Of a stretch of 64,000 nucleotides of DNA, positions 44,764-53,410 are shown piece by piece. Source of the stretch: Sulfitobacter sp. BSw21498 (lineage in GTDB: Bacteria; Pseudomonadota; Alphaproteobacteria; Rhodobacterales; Rhodobacteraceae); the NCBI RefSeq assembly GCF_006064855.1, contig NZ_CP040753.1, forward strand, positions 682,001-746,000, given 5' to 3'. Numbering within the stretch: the first letter of the stretch is position 1; the number at the start of each line of letters is the position of its first letter. The position numbers and the translations under genes were made by a program. The notes under the pieces are model-generated. The model did not search any database. It saw only the letters and a list, made by a program, of their open reading frames with translations, and was not told where the DNA came from.

Positions 44764-45405
44764 TCAGCCCTCGTTGCGCAGCTCTGCCAGAACCTTTTTC
44801 CAAAGCTCGGGTGGTTGCGCACCTGGCACGGCATGACGTCCGCCGACGATAAAGGTAGGGACCGACGAAATCCCCATCTCGCGGCTGTGGGCATCGCGTT
44901 TGCGGATAACGTCCATATCCTCATCGGTCGCCAGCAACCGCGTCACAACAGAGGCATCCATTTCGATGCCATCGGCGATGTCGGCCAGAACCTCTGCGTC
45001 GCCAATATCCCGCGCATCAACAAAATACGCTTTGAACAATGCGGATACCGCAGCTGTCTGGCGACCCTCGATCCCCGCCCAATGGATCAGCCGATGGGCG
45101 TTCAGCGTATTTGGCGTGCGCTGCATCGCTTCAAAATTGATCTTCAGCCCGGCTTTCTCGGCATGTTCCACCACGGGGGCATAAGCCCGAACCGCGCCGT
45201 CCTTGCCGCCGAACTTACCCTCCAGATAGGCGCGTCGGTCCATGCCGTCGGCGGGCATGTCGGGGTTCAGCTGAAAGGGGTGCCATTCAATCGCAAACGG
45301 GTGGTCGGGTTCGCTTTCCAATGCACGGTCCAGATGCGCTTTGCCGATATAACACCAAGGGCAAATTGGATCGGACATGATATCAAGCTTGATCGTTTGG
45401 GTCAT
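44764..45405 (-). CDS. DsbA family oxidoreductase (FrnE-like)
   Basis: A 213-residue thioredoxin-fold protein with CPWC at residues 15-18 in SDPICPWCYIGKAHLDRAL and a C-terminal cis-proline SVPTFIVGG. No signal peptide is visible, so it is cytoplasmic, as for FrnE and the related HCCA isomerases. It probably acts as a disulfide oxidoreductase/isomerase. Its ATG overlaps the stop of the acyl-CoA synthetase gene (ATGA), so the two are translationally coupled. Confidence 0.87.
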   Translation of the reverse strand: MTQTIKLDIMSDPICPWCYIGKAHLDRALESEPDHPFAIEWHPFQLNPDMPADGMDRRAYLEGKFGGKDGAVRAYAPVVEHAEKAGLKINFEAMQRTPNTLNAHRLIHWAGIEGRQTAAVSALFKAYFVDARDIGDAEVLADIADGIEMDASVVTRLLATDEDMDVIRKRDAHSREMGISSVPTFIVGGRHAVPGAQPPELWKKVLAELRNEG

Positions 45406-46916
45406 CGTTGCGCCTCATAGGCCGCGCGCAAGGACCGGCGCAGCAGTTTGCCATTCGCGCCCATGGGCAGTTCTGGCAGGTGGATGAAAAGGCGCGGCTG
45501 CTTGTAGCGCGCCATGTTGTCTTGTGCATAAAGCGCCAGCGCGGCTTCGTCCAGCGGACTGTCTGCTGTATAAAAGGCGGCGATCACTGTCACATCGGGG
45601 CGCACTTCGACCTCCGCCGCGCCGACGGCATGGATACCGGGAAACTTGGCGAGGCTTTGTTCTACCTCGATCGGCGACACACGGAACCCGCCTGCGTTCA
45701 TCATATCGTCATTGCGTCCCAGATAGGTGATCTGGCCATCCTCGCCCATCACCCCCTGATCGCCGGTCAGGAACCAGTCGCCCTGATATTTCCGCGCCGT
45801 TTGCTCGGCCGCGCCGAGGTATCCCAGCATTAGCCCCGGGTCGCTCTTGTGGATCGCGATGGTACCTTCCTGTCCGATCTCGACCGGACCATCGGCCCCG
45901 ATCAAAGCAATGCGCCGCCCGTCTTGCGGCTGGCCAAGCGTGCCCCTGCGCGCAGGCCGGTCGGGGGAGGCGGATAAGAAGGTCGAGCATTCAGACATGC
46001 CGTAGGCCTCGAAAATCTCGGTGCCACTTGCGGCCTTCCATGCGCGTGCTACTGCGGCAGGCAGCTTTTCCCCCGCGCTCAGGCCATGGCGGAGGCTTGG
46101 AGCGTCAATACGGCCGTGATGTTTTAGGATCTGGCGGTAAACACCGGGCGCTGCTGCAAAAATACTTGCCTCATGGCGGGCCATAAGCTTCGGCAGATCA
46201 GCCGGAGCTACGCCCGCCGCGGGGATCAGCGCAGTTGCACCCGCGGTCCAGGGGTCCATCAAGCCGGTTCCAAGCGTATAGGTCCAATTGAACGCCCCTG
46301 CATGCATCACGCGGTCGTCGGGACGCAGGTCGTACCAGCCGCGCACCATCATCTGTCGCGCCCAGATGGCACGATGCGCATGCATCACAGCGCTTGGTTT
46401 TCCGGATGTGCCAGAGGTATAGATGATATAGCCCAGCCGGTCGGGGTCGCCCATGTGCCAGTCGGCAGGGGGCAGGTCGGGCATGCCCCGCAAATCGTCC
46501 AGATCAATGAGGGTATCCGCTGGCGGGCAGGGCACGGCGGGGTCACGCAGAATGGCCTTTGGCTCCAAGGTCGCGATAATCGCGGCGACTTCTGGCTCTG
46601 TGAGCGCGGCGGCTGTGGGCACGGGCACGAGCCCTGCGGCCAAGGCACCTAGATACGCCAACGGAAAATCCACGGTATTTCCAAGGCGCATCAGGACAAT
46701 GTCACCCGGTGCCAAACCGCGCCGCAGCAATCCGGTCGCTGTGCCGCGCACGGCAGCCTCCAGACGGGCAAAGCTCCATGTCTCGTTGGTGGCAGGCCCA
46801 AGTATCGACAGCGCCGGTTTGGCACCCAGGCCGGCAGCGCGTGCCAACACATGAGCAGCAAGATTGAACGAAGCGGGGCAGGGCGTGAACCCCGTCGAAG
46901 CAGAGAGTGATTTCAT
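45402..46916 (-). CDS. AMP-binding acyl-CoA synthetase
   Basis: A 504-residue ANL-superfamily ligase. The P-loop-like core is IIYTSGTSGKPSAVMH (near residues 154-169), followed by the FNWTYTLGTGLMDPW region, EAYGMSECSTFL (A5), FLTGDQGVMGEDGQITYLGRNDDMMNAGG (A7-A8), and the C-terminal Lys in MGANGKLLRRSLR (A10). It resembles short/medium-chain acyl- or aryl-CoA synthetases (benzoate/acetate-like); the substrate is not certain. Start ATG at 46916, divergent from an XRE-cupin regulator 64 bp away. Confidence 0.88.
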   Translation of the reverse strand: MKSLSASTGFTPCPASFNLAAHVLARAAGLGAKPALSILGPATNETWSFARLEAAVRGTATGLLRRGLAPGDIVLMRLGNTVDFPLAYLGALAAGLVPVPTAAALTEPEVAAIIATLEPKAILRDPAVPCPPADTLIDLDDLRGMPDLPPADWHMGDPDRLGYIIYTSGTSGKPSAVMHAHRAIWARQMMVRGWYDLRPDDRVMHAGAFNWTYTLGTGLMDPWTAGATALIPAAGVAPADLPKLMARHEASIFAAAPGVYRQILKHHGRIDAPSLRHGLSAGEKLPAAVARAWKAASGTEIFEAYGMSECSTFLSASPDRPARRGTLGQPQDGRRIALIGADGPVEIGQEGTIAIHKSDPGLMLGYLGAAEQTARKYQGDWFLTGDQGVMGEDGQITYLGRNDDMMNAGGFRVSPIEVEQSLAKFPGIHAVGAAEVEVRPDVTVIAAFYTADSPLDEAALALYAQDNMARYKQPRLFIHLPELPMGANGKLLRRSLRAAYEAQR

Positions 46917-46980
46917 GCCCAATCGCTACCCCGCACGCAGCGGCGTTGCAAGCACGCCGACCCGACGCTATAGCCAGTTC

Positions 46981-47604
46981 ATGACGCAGGATGTCCCCAA
47001 AACCATGATCCAGATCGCCCGCGAAAGCGGCGAGACGGAAACCACGCCGCCGGTCGATCTGGGGGCCCGCGTGCGCGAGTTGCGCAAGGCGCGTAACTGG
47101 ACATTGGAACAGGCCGCCAATCAGGCAGGACTGGCACGATCGACCCTCAGCAAGATCGAGAACGGTCAGATGTCGCCCACCTACGAGGCATTGAAAAAGC
47201 TGGCCGTCGGGTTGGAAATATCGGTGCCGCAGCTCTTTACGCCGCCATCAGCGGGGCAAATCAACGGGCGGATGGCGATTACCAAATCGGACGAGGGTGC
47301 CGCGAAAGCGACCACCACCTACGAGCATACGATGCTGGCCGACACGTTGCGCAAAAAGCAGATGCTGCCGTACCGCGCCCGTATTCGCGCGCGCAGAATG
47401 GATGAATTCGACGGCTGGGTGCGCCACGACGGCGAAGAGTTTCTGTATGTGCTGACCGGCGTCATTACTCTATACACAGAGTTCTACGAACCCGTCGAAA
47501 TGCGCCGTGGCGACAGCGCCTATTACGACGCGACGATGGGCCATAACGTTGTATCGACCAGCGATGAAGACGCCACAATCCTCTGGGTCACATCTCTCGT
47601 CTGA
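46981..47604 (+). CDS. XRE-cupin transcriptional regulator
   Basis: A 207-residue regulator. Residues 29-83 are an XRE helix-turn-helix (VRELRKARNWTLEQAANQAGLA, STLSKIENGQMSPTYEALKKLA). Residues about 130-207 form a cupin sensor domain (FDGWVRHDGEEFLYVLTGVI, then MGHNVVSTSDEDATILWV). ATG at 46981 (MTQDVPKTM) gives a compact N-terminus. Such proteins commonly regulate the adjacent divergent gene, here the acyl-CoA synthetase/FrnE unit, in response to a small organic ligand; this is inferred from gene order. Confidence 0.88.
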   Translation: MTQDVPKTMIQIARESGETETTPPVDLGARVRELRKARNWTLEQAANQAGLARSTLSKIENGQMSPTYEALKKLAVGLEISVPQLFTPPSAGQINGRMAITKSDEGAAKATTTYEHTMLADTLRKKQMLPYRARIRARRMDEFDGWVRHDGEEFLYVLTGVITLYTEFYEPVEMRRGDSAYYDATMGHNVVSTSDEDATILWVTSLV

Positions 47605-47729
47605 TTGGGCCTCGTCTGATCCGGCCTTACCTGATCGACCGCACCAGCGCGCTTCATTTTGCCCAATAAACTCTCCCCGAAGGGCCGGTCTGCGCCGCGC
47701 CCACCCCTTCGCGGCCTCACACGCGCGCC

Positions 47730-49550
47730 CTACTGCGTTGGATCAATCCACCAGACTTCCGGCATATAGTTCGGCCCATCTCCATACAGCGGCACATGGT
47801 CAGGGTATTTCATCGCTGCGACATGCGCGATGCGGTCTTCGGTGAACTGCCAGAACGGGATGACATAACGCCCGGCCGTCAGCACACGGTCAAGCGCACG
47901 GGTGGCCGCGTTGAAATCCTCGGCGCTGCTGGCCCCGACCATCGTATCGATCATCGCGTCAATGGCGGGTGATTTTACGCCCATGAGATTGCGGCTGCCA
48001 TCCTGATCTGCCGCCTCGGAGCCCCAGTAATAGCGTTGCTCATTGCCCGGGCTCAGCGACAGGGCGCGGCGAAAGATAGCCATGTCGAAGTCGAACGCCG
48101 CGTTGCGGGCAACGAATTGCGCATCATCCACCGCATCCACACGGGCAGTGATCCCCAAACGGGCCAGAGCCTGAATATACAACTCTGCAATGGCGATATT
48201 TTCGCTGCTGCCTTTGGACAGCAGGATGCTGAACGACAACGGCTGCCTGTCGGGGCCGCGCATCGTGCCGCCGTCCGCGCTAAACCCTGCGTCGGACAGT
48301 GCCCGCATGGCGCGGCGGATGCCGGCGCGGTTGCGGGCTGATCCGTCGGACACGGGCAGCGCATAGCCGTCGATAGCACCTAGGGGCAGGGCGTCAGCAA
48401 AGGGGGTCAACAGCTCAGCCACACGCCCCGTCGCAGGCCCCGCTTGCATCGCCAGCGGAGAGTTCGAGAAATACGAGGTGATGCGCGGCTGCGCGCCACC
48501 GGTCAGCGTCTCGTTTATATATTCAAAGTTGAACGCCGCAATCAGCGCATCGCGGACACGAATATCATCAAAGGGCGCACGGCGGGTGTTCATCACCAGC
48601 CCTGTCATGCCCGAGGGTTTGCTATGGGCAAAAGTCGATTTAACCACGTCACCGCGCTGTACGGCGGGAAAGTCATACTGCGTCGCCCAGGTTTCGGCGT
48701 TGAACTCGCGCAGGGCCGAAATCTCTCCGGCTTTGAACGCTTCGAAAAGCACATTCGCATCGCCATAAAAGTCGAGCTTTATTTCGTCGATATTATGGGT
48801 GCCTTTGCGAAAGGGAACATCCTTGCCCCAGTAGTCGGGGTTGCGCGTTAGGGTGACCTGTTTGCCTGCCTTATAGTCGCTGACCGCATAGGGGCCGGAG
48901 CCCAGCGGGATCTCTGCCAGAGGTGCATTGGCGAAATCGCGGGTGTCCCATTGGGCTTTGCTCAGGATCGGACGCATGCCGGCAAGCAGGGCGAGCTCGC
49001 GGTTGTCGGTATTGAACACCATCTTCACGCTGTGGGGGCCAGTTTGGGTGATGCTGTCGATCTGGGCGTAAAGTCCGTGATAGCGCGGGTGTCCTTGGGT
49101 GCCCAAGAGCTCGTAACTGAAAATCACATCCTCGGGGGTGACCGGCGTGCCATCCGCAAACTGCGCTTCGGGGCGGAGGGTGAATTCGACCCATGACCGG
49201 TCGTCGGGGACCTCAATCGATTCGGCCAAAAGTCCGTAAAGTGCGAAGGGTTCATCCCACGAACGGCCCATCAGGCTTTCATGGGTAAAAAATGGCAACT
49301 GCCAAGGCGACGTGCCCTTGCGCACGAAAGGATTGAGGCTGTCAAAGCCGCCGGTGTTGCCCAGAACAATCGAGCCGCCTGGGGACGCATTCGGGTTGGC
49401 ATAGGGCAGAGACACAAAATCAGGTGGGAGCGCGGGGTCCCCATACATAGATATACCATGCGCGGGCTCGGCACGGGCGAATCCACTGAGAAGAATCAGT
49501 GAAGAAACGGCTGCAACTGCCCGACAGCTTTGGAAAAAATTAAACGCCAT
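47730..49550 (-). CDS. Oligopeptide-type ABC substrate-binding protein (YejA-like), orphan
   Basis: A 606-residue family-5 extracellular binding protein. Signal peptide MAFNFFQSCRAVAAVSSLIL with cleavage after about ARA (27). Family features include DSLNPFVRKG near residues 70-80, the FTLRPEAQFADGTPVTPEDVIFSYELL segment near 122-148, and VMNTRRAPFDDIRVRDAL near 322. It is closest to the YejA/microcin-C-type group of binding proteins. No permease or ATPase gene of a peptide importer is adjacent, so it is an orphan that would have to work with a transporter encoded elsewhere. Confidence 0.88.
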   Translation of the reverse strand: MAFNFFQSCRAVAAVSSLILLSGFARAEPAHGISMYGDPALPPDFVSLPYANPNASPGGSIVLGNTGGFDSLNPFVRKGTSPWQLPFFTHESLMGRSWDEPFALYGLLAESIEVPDDRSWVEFTLRPEAQFADGTPVTPEDVIFSYELLGTQGHPRYHGLYAQIDSITQTGPHSVKMVFNTDNRELALLAGMRPILSKAQWDTRDFANAPLAEIPLGSGPYAVSDYKAGKQVTLTRNPDYWGKDVPFRKGTHNIDEIKLDFYGDANVLFEAFKAGEISALREFNAETWATQYDFPAVQRGDVVKSTFAHSKPSGMTGLVMNTRRAPFDDIRVRDALIAAFNFEYINETLTGGAQPRITSYFSNSPLAMQAGPATGRVAELLTPFADALPLGAIDGYALPVSDGSARNRAGIRRAMRALSDAGFSADGGTMRGPDRQPLSFSILLSKGSSENIAIAELYIQALARLGITARVDAVDDAQFVARNAAFDFDMAIFRRALSLSPGNEQRYYWGSEAADQDGSRNLMGVKSPAIDAMIDTMVGASSAEDFNAATRALDRVLTAGRYVIPFWQFTEDRIAHVAAMKYPDHVPLYGDGPNYMPEVWWIDPTQ

Positions 49551-49629
49551 TTTAGCAACAATCCCGCTCTAGCCTTGTTTTATTAGCGTATTCCTTAGCG
49601 ATACGGGGGCTACAGTTCAAACTTTAAGC

Positions 49630-49658
49630 TTGGATTACGGCGGCGAATTGCGTATAAC
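49630..49658 (+). promoter_or_regulatory. Promoter of the small-RNA candidate
   Basis: A -35-like TTGGAT (49630-49635, 3/6) and a -10 TATAAC (49653-49658, 5/6) are separated by exactly 17 bp. The predicted start is near 49665. Confidence 0.5.
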
Positions 49659-49664
49659 CAACTC

Positions 49665-49741
49665 ACTGCTCGATAGGTTTCTTGCCTGTATGAAACCTGC
49701 CTCAATAACTTAACGTCCGCTTCGTGCGGACGTTTTTTTTT
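49665..49741 (+). ncRNA. Candidate intergenic small RNA, about 77 nt
   Basis: Follows a promoter with optimal 17-bp spacing and ends in a strong intrinsic terminator. The first hairpin pairs AGGTTTC (49675-49681) with GAAACCT (49692-49698) around a 10-nt loop. A short unpaired stretch CTGCCTCAATAACTT-like joins it to the second hairpin, the terminator stem (49712-49734) followed by nine T residues. No open reading frame is contained. No gene lies upstream on this strand for the terminator to serve, which is the main argument for a separate transcript. I recognise no known RNA family. Confidence 0.55.
49712..49741 (+). terminator. Strong intrinsic terminator of the small-RNA candidate
   Basis: AACGTCCGC (49712-49720), loop TTCGT, GCGGACGTT (49726-49734) and a run of nine T (49733-49741). 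The upstream region on the same strand has no protein-coding gene. Confidence 0.9.
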
Positions 49742-49859
49742 GCCCGTGATTGGGCTGCAGTGGTCGCATCAGGGGCATTCCGCTGGCGCGTTCAATTAGC
49801 CGTTTCCATTCGTTTACGCGCTCGCCATGATGCAGCTGCAGAAACGCGAGGAGAAATTC

Positions 49860-50645
49860 ATGGCCTACAGCATCGACCTTTCAGGAAAAACAGCCGTCAT
49901 CACCGGATCCAATTCCGGTATTGGCCTTGGCATCGCTTGGGCTTTGGCGCGGGCGGGGGCGGATGTTGTGCTGAACTCCTTTACCGACCGTGAAGAAGAC
50001 CATGCCATCGCCAAAGACATCGCCACCGAAACCGGTGTGACGGCACGCTATATTCAGGCGGATATGTCGAAATCGAATGAATGTCGCCAATTGATCACTG
50101 ACGCGGGCCGTTGCGATATTTTGGTAAACAATGCCGGTATCCAGCACGTCGCACCGATCCCGAGCTTTCCCACCGAAAAATGGGACGCCATCATCGCCAT
50201 CAACCTCAGCTCTGCTTTTCATACCACGGCCGTTGCCTTGCCGATGATGCGCCAAGCAGGCTGGGGTCGTGTAATCAACGTGGCCTCCGCGCACGGGCTG
50301 ACCGCGTCGCCCTATAAATCAGCCTATATCGCTGCAAAGCACGGAATCGTTGGCCTGTCCAAGACGACCGCGCTGGAAACGGCCGAAGATCCCATCACCT
50401 GCAACGCCATCTGTCCGGGGTACGTGCTGACCGATATCGTCGAAAAGCAGATCCCTGACACGATGAAAGAGTACGGCATGACGCGCGAAGAGGTGATCAA
50501 GAACGTCATGCTCAAGCGCCAACCCTCCAAGGCGTTTGCAACCGTGGAACAGCTGGGCGGTACCGCGACGTTCCTGTGTTCCGAGGCGGGCGACCAGATC
50601 ACCGGTACAACCATCAGCGTCGATGGCGGCTGGACCGCGCTGTAG
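49860..50645 (+). CDS. bdhA: 3-Hydroxybutyrate dehydrogenase
   Basis: A 261-residue short-chain dehydrogenase. The cofactor motif is TGSNSGIGLG (residues 15-24), NNAGIQHVAPI follows, and the active-site Ser-Tyr-Lys lies in NVASAHGLTASPYKSAYIAAKHGIVG. The IQH and HGL sequences are typical of D-3-hydroxybutyrate dehydrogenases. It oxidises 3-hydroxybutyrate from polyhydroxybutyrate to acetoacetate with NAD. ATG at 49860 has a GAGGAGA site upstream. It stands alone, transcribed downstream of the small-RNA terminator. Confidence 0.9.
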   Translation: MAYSIDLSGKTAVITGSNSGIGLGIAWALARAGADVVLNSFTDREEDHAIAKDIATETGVTARYIQADMSKSNECRQLITDAGRCDILVNNAGIQHVAPIPSFPTEKWDAIIAINLSSAFHTTAVALPMMRQAGWGRVINVASAHGLTASPYKSAYIAAKHGIVGLSKTTALETAEDPITCNAICPGYVLTDIVEKQIPDTMKEYGMTREEVIKNVMLKRQPSKAFATVEQLGGTATFLCSEAGDQITGTTISVDGGWTAL

Positions 50646-50724
50646 CCAGTATACGCGCAGATCGACCGAAGATGGCGATAGTGGAAGAACCTCAAGCGCA
50701 GTTCGTGTGATCCGCGCTTGGGGT

Positions 50725-51471
50725 TCAGCTTGGTGAAATACGGTTCGTGCGTGGACCAAGGGCCTGATCCACTGGAACGGGCTTTTGCGCGGGATAGACC
50801 AGCCCTGCAGAGATCACCAGCTTGGCTGCATCCTCCACCGACATGTCCAGTTCAGTCACTTCCCTTTGCGGCACGAACAGCAGGAATCCCGACGTGGGAT
50901 TGGGTGTGGTCGGTACGAAAACCCCCACGAGGTTTGCCCCTTCACCACCCGCGGCGGCGACTTCGCCCTTAGCGGGGATCGAAATAAAACCAAGCGCCCA
51001 AACGCCCTTACGCGGATATTCGATCATGCACGCGGTTTCAAAGCTGCGCTCTGACTGGGCAAAAATCGTCTCAGAGATTTGTTTGATGCCGGAATAGATC
51101 GTGCGGACAACGGGTGTGCGTTCCACAAGGCTTTCTGCAAAGCGGATGAACGACCGCCCGATGATGCCCTTGGCCAACCAGCCCACAATCACCGTGAACA
51201 GCAAAAAGATGATCACACCGATGCCGCGCACGTTGATTTGTGCGGACGGGTCGAGCCCGAAATAGGTCTGGATCAGTCGGTCAGGATGATAGGCCAAAGG
51301 AACCATCGGCAACACGATACCGTCGATCCAGCCGATCACGGTCCAGATCAGCCAGATGGTCAGACCGACCGGCGCGATGACGACCAGGCCGGTCAAAAAC
51401 GACGCCCTGACTCGCGCGAACAAAGTCCGGCGCGGTGCGGGAGGAAGAGGCGGCGTAAACGGTGTGTTCAT
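50725..51471 (-). CDS. DUF502 family membrane protein
   Basis: A 248-residue protein. Two N-terminal membrane helices (ASFLTGLVVIAPVGLTIWLIWTVIGWI near 24-50 and GVIIFLLFTVIVGWLAKGIIG near 87-107) precede a conserved soluble part (VVRTIYSGIKQISETIF, then VFVPTTPNPTSGFLLFVPQREV). It is a widespread family of unknown role. The PTTPNPTSG segment is the family signature. The gene is convergent with bdhA and 86 bp upstream of psuG on the same strand. Confidence 0.88.
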   Translation of the reverse strand: MNTPFTPPLPPAPRRTLFARVRASFLTGLVVIAPVGLTIWLIWTVIGWIDGIVLPMVPLAYHPDRLIQTYFGLDPSAQINVRGIGVIIFLLFTVIVGWLAKGIIGRSFIRFAESLVERTPVVRTIYSGIKQISETIFAQSERSFETACMIEYPRKGVWALGFISIPAKGEVAAAGGEGANLVGVFVPTTPNPTSGFLLFVPQREVTELDMSVEDAAKLVISAGLVYPAQKPVPVDQALGPRTNRISPS

Positions 51472-51538
51472 GAATGAAGGTTATCCCACTGCAGCAATGC
51501 GTTAGAGCTAGGGCGTTTCACGCGTTGCTACAATGGAG

Positions 51539-51566
51539 GACGCATAAATATTAGGCTTTATGCGTC
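51539..51566. repeat. Inverted repeat overlapping the psuG stop codon
   Basis: GACGCATAAA (51539-51548) and TTTATGCGTC (51557-51566) form a perfect 10-bp stem with an 8-nt loop. The right arm contains the last codons and stop of psuG (51558-51560). Followed by TTTT on the plus strand but by no T-run on the minus strand, so its use as a terminator for psuG is uncertain. Confidence 0.65.
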
Positions 51567-52472
51567 TTTTGACATAAGTGCAGCCGCAATTTTGGACGCA
51601 AAACGAGCGTTATTGCGGACCAGAGCGATATTTGCGGTCAGTGACCGGCCCTCGGTCAGCTCGAATATGCGCTGCAACAGATAGGGGGTAACGGCTTTGC
51701 CACTGATCCCGTGGGTGTTGGCATCGGCCTGGGCCGCCTTGATGATCGGGGCAAGATCGGCGGCGGCGATTTCATCCTCTTTCGGGATTGGGTTCGCCAC
51801 CAGTTGACCACCCGGCAGGCCCATGTTGCCGCGCATTGTATGGGCGGCGGCGATATCTGCGGCATTGTCCATGCGCAGGGGGGATTTCAGGGGGGACGTG
51901 CTGCTCCAGAACGCGGGAAAGCTGTCTTGGCCGACGGTGATCACCGGCACGCCTTGGGTTTCCAGCACTTCAAGTGTTTTTGCCACATCTAGAATGGCCT
52001 TGGCCCCGGCAGCGACAACGGTCACCGGCGTTTGGGCCAGCTCCATCAGGTCGGCAGAGATGTCAAAGCTGTTTTCCGCACCCTTATGCACGCCGCCGAT
52101 CCCGCCAGTGGCGAAAACCGCGATCTCGCTCAGATGGGCGGCGATCATGGTGGCGGCAACCGTGGTGGCACCAGTACCGCCCGTGGCAATACAGGCGGCC
52201 ATATCGGCACGCGACAGTTTCGCGACATTCTTGGCTTGCGCCAGCGCCGTCAGCTCGCTGTCTTCCAGACCGATGTGCAGCCGCCCGTCGATCACCGCAA
52301 TTGTCGCGGGAATAGCACCGGCCTCGCGTACGTCTGCTTCGACCTGGCGCGCGACCTCAAGGTTTTGCGGATAGGGCATCCCGTGGGTGATGATTGTGCT
52401 TTCCAGCGCAACAACGGGGGTGCCATTCGCATGGGCTTTGGCGACTTCGGCAGAGCGGTGCAGGGGGATCAT
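51558..52472 (-). CDS. psuG: Pseudouridine-5'-phosphate glycosidase
   Basis: A 304-residue enzyme of the IndA/PsuG family. Conserved stretches are VALESTIITHGMPYPQNLEVA near residues 22-42, TGGTGATTVAATMI near 97-110, the FATGGIGGVHKGAE segment near 119-132, and GVPVITVGQDSFPAFWS. It splits pseudouridine 5'-phosphate into uracil and ribose 5-phosphate. Its start overlaps the stop of the kinase gene (ATGA), so the pair catabolises free pseudouridine from RNA turnover. Confidence 0.95.
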   Translation of the reverse strand: MIPLHRSAEVAKAHANGTPVVALESTIITHGMPYPQNLEVARQVEADVREAGAIPATIAVIDGRLHIGLEDSELTALAQAKNVAKLSRADMAACIATGGTGATTVAATMIAAHLSEIAVFATGGIGGVHKGAENSFDISADLMELAQTPVTVVAAGAKAILDVAKTLEVLETQGVPVITVGQDSFPAFWSSTSPLKSPLRMDNAADIAAAHTMRGNMGLPGGQLVANPIPKEDEIAAADLAPIIKAAQADANTHGISGKAVTPYLLQRIFELTEGRSLTANIALVRNNARFASKIAAALMSKDA

Positions 52473-53353
52473 ATTTTGGTCTCTCCAGAAACATATTGGG
52501 CAGCGGCAGAAAGCGCTTGGGTCAGGGCCGCGTCTGGTGCCGCCCCTTTGATTTCGGCCGCGATATGCGCAGCCATGAAGGTATCACCGGCGCCGGTCAC
52601 GCGTGTGACGGAAACGGGGGGCGGGTCTTGGGTGATTAACCCGCTGGGCTGACCCACGGTCGCAGGATTTCCGCCGTCAGTCACCACAGCACGAACTGCA
52701 CCACGCGCCAGCAGCGCCGCTGCCGCGTCGCGCGAGCTGTCGAACGTCGCTTGGCACAGCAACCCCGCTTCTTCGAGGTTGACGTAAAGCGTGCCGCGTT
52801 CGGCCTGCAAAAAGGGGGCCAGCCGCAGCGCCTTGCCGGGCGATGCCGGGGCGACGCGCAGATCGGCATGCTCCAATAGCGGGCTACGCGCCATCTGTGA
52901 CAAAAGGTCGAGTGTGAGATTGCCATCCAGCGCCACGGCACCACGATAGGGAGTTGGCAGTGATCCGTCTTCGAACGGGCGCAGGATCTTGTCGCCTGCC
53001 GCCTCCAGCGAATGAGCATCGGCGATGGCGGCGATCAGACCGTTCGTCCCCTCGACCGCCATATAGCGGTCAGTGGGCAGATCATCCGACCGATACACAT
53101 GATCCGTATGAAGCCCCCGGAGTTTGCACGCGGCAATAAGCTCGTCGCCTTCGGGGTCGCGTCCAACAGCACTGATCAGCGCAGGGGACAAGCCAAAGCG
53201 GGCCAGCGCCATCGCGATGTTCAGTGCAACGCCACCGGGCAGGCGCGTGATGCGACCAGGCATGTCCGACCCTTGCCGCATGATCGTATCGCCACGTCCG
53301 ATGATGTCCCACAGCACCGATCCGATGCAAAGAATGTTAGGTGTATGTGTCAT
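52469..53353 (-). CDS. psuK: Pseudouridine kinase (PfkB family)
   Basis: A 294-residue ribokinase-fold protein. Seen are the N-terminal LCIGSVLWDIIGRGD near residues 6-20, the GGVALNIAMALARFG substrate-binding block near 41-55, and the catalytic TGAGDTFMAAHIAAE near 254-268. With psuG directly downstream, overlapping by 4 bp, the substrate is most likely pseudouridine, which it phosphorylates before glycosidic cleavage. ATG at 53353 (MTHTPNIL) is preferred over 53389. Confidence 0.88.
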   Translation of the reverse strand: MTHTPNILCIGSVLWDIIGRGDTIMRQGSDMPGRITRLPGGVALNIAMALARFGLSPALISAVGRDPEGDELIAACKLRGLHTDHVYRSDDLPTDRYMAVEGTNGLIAAIADAHSLEAAGDKILRPFEDGSLPTPYRGAVALDGNLTLDLLSQMARSPLLEHADLRVAPASPGKALRLAPFLQAERGTLYVNLEEAGLLCQATFDSSRDAAAALLARGAVRAVVTDGGNPATVGQPSGLITQDPPPVSVTRVTGAGDTFMAAHIAAEIKGAAPDAALTQALSAAAQYVSGETKI

Positions 53354-53410
53354 GCCGCCGGTATGGCCCAACCGATATGGCGGGCGCAAGTCGAGGCGGC
53401 GCGAAAAGAC

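Larger units (their letters stand above)
49551..49859. other. 309-bp intergenic region containing a probable small RNA
   Basis: Between the divergent YejA-like and 3-hydroxybutyrate dehydrogenase genes. Its right-hand half holds a promoter (49630-49658) and two hairpins, the second a strong intrinsic terminator (49712-49741). The stretch 49742-49859 is the 5' leader of the dehydrogenase with a GAGGAGA ribosome site near 49848. The left-hand 49551-49629 shows no feature besides the binding-protein promoter region. Confidence 0.5.

Noticed and set aside
53354..53410. Possible promoter between psuK and DUF4198
   Set aside because: No clear hexamers; the 57-bp gap is too short to distinguish read-through from a promoter by eye.
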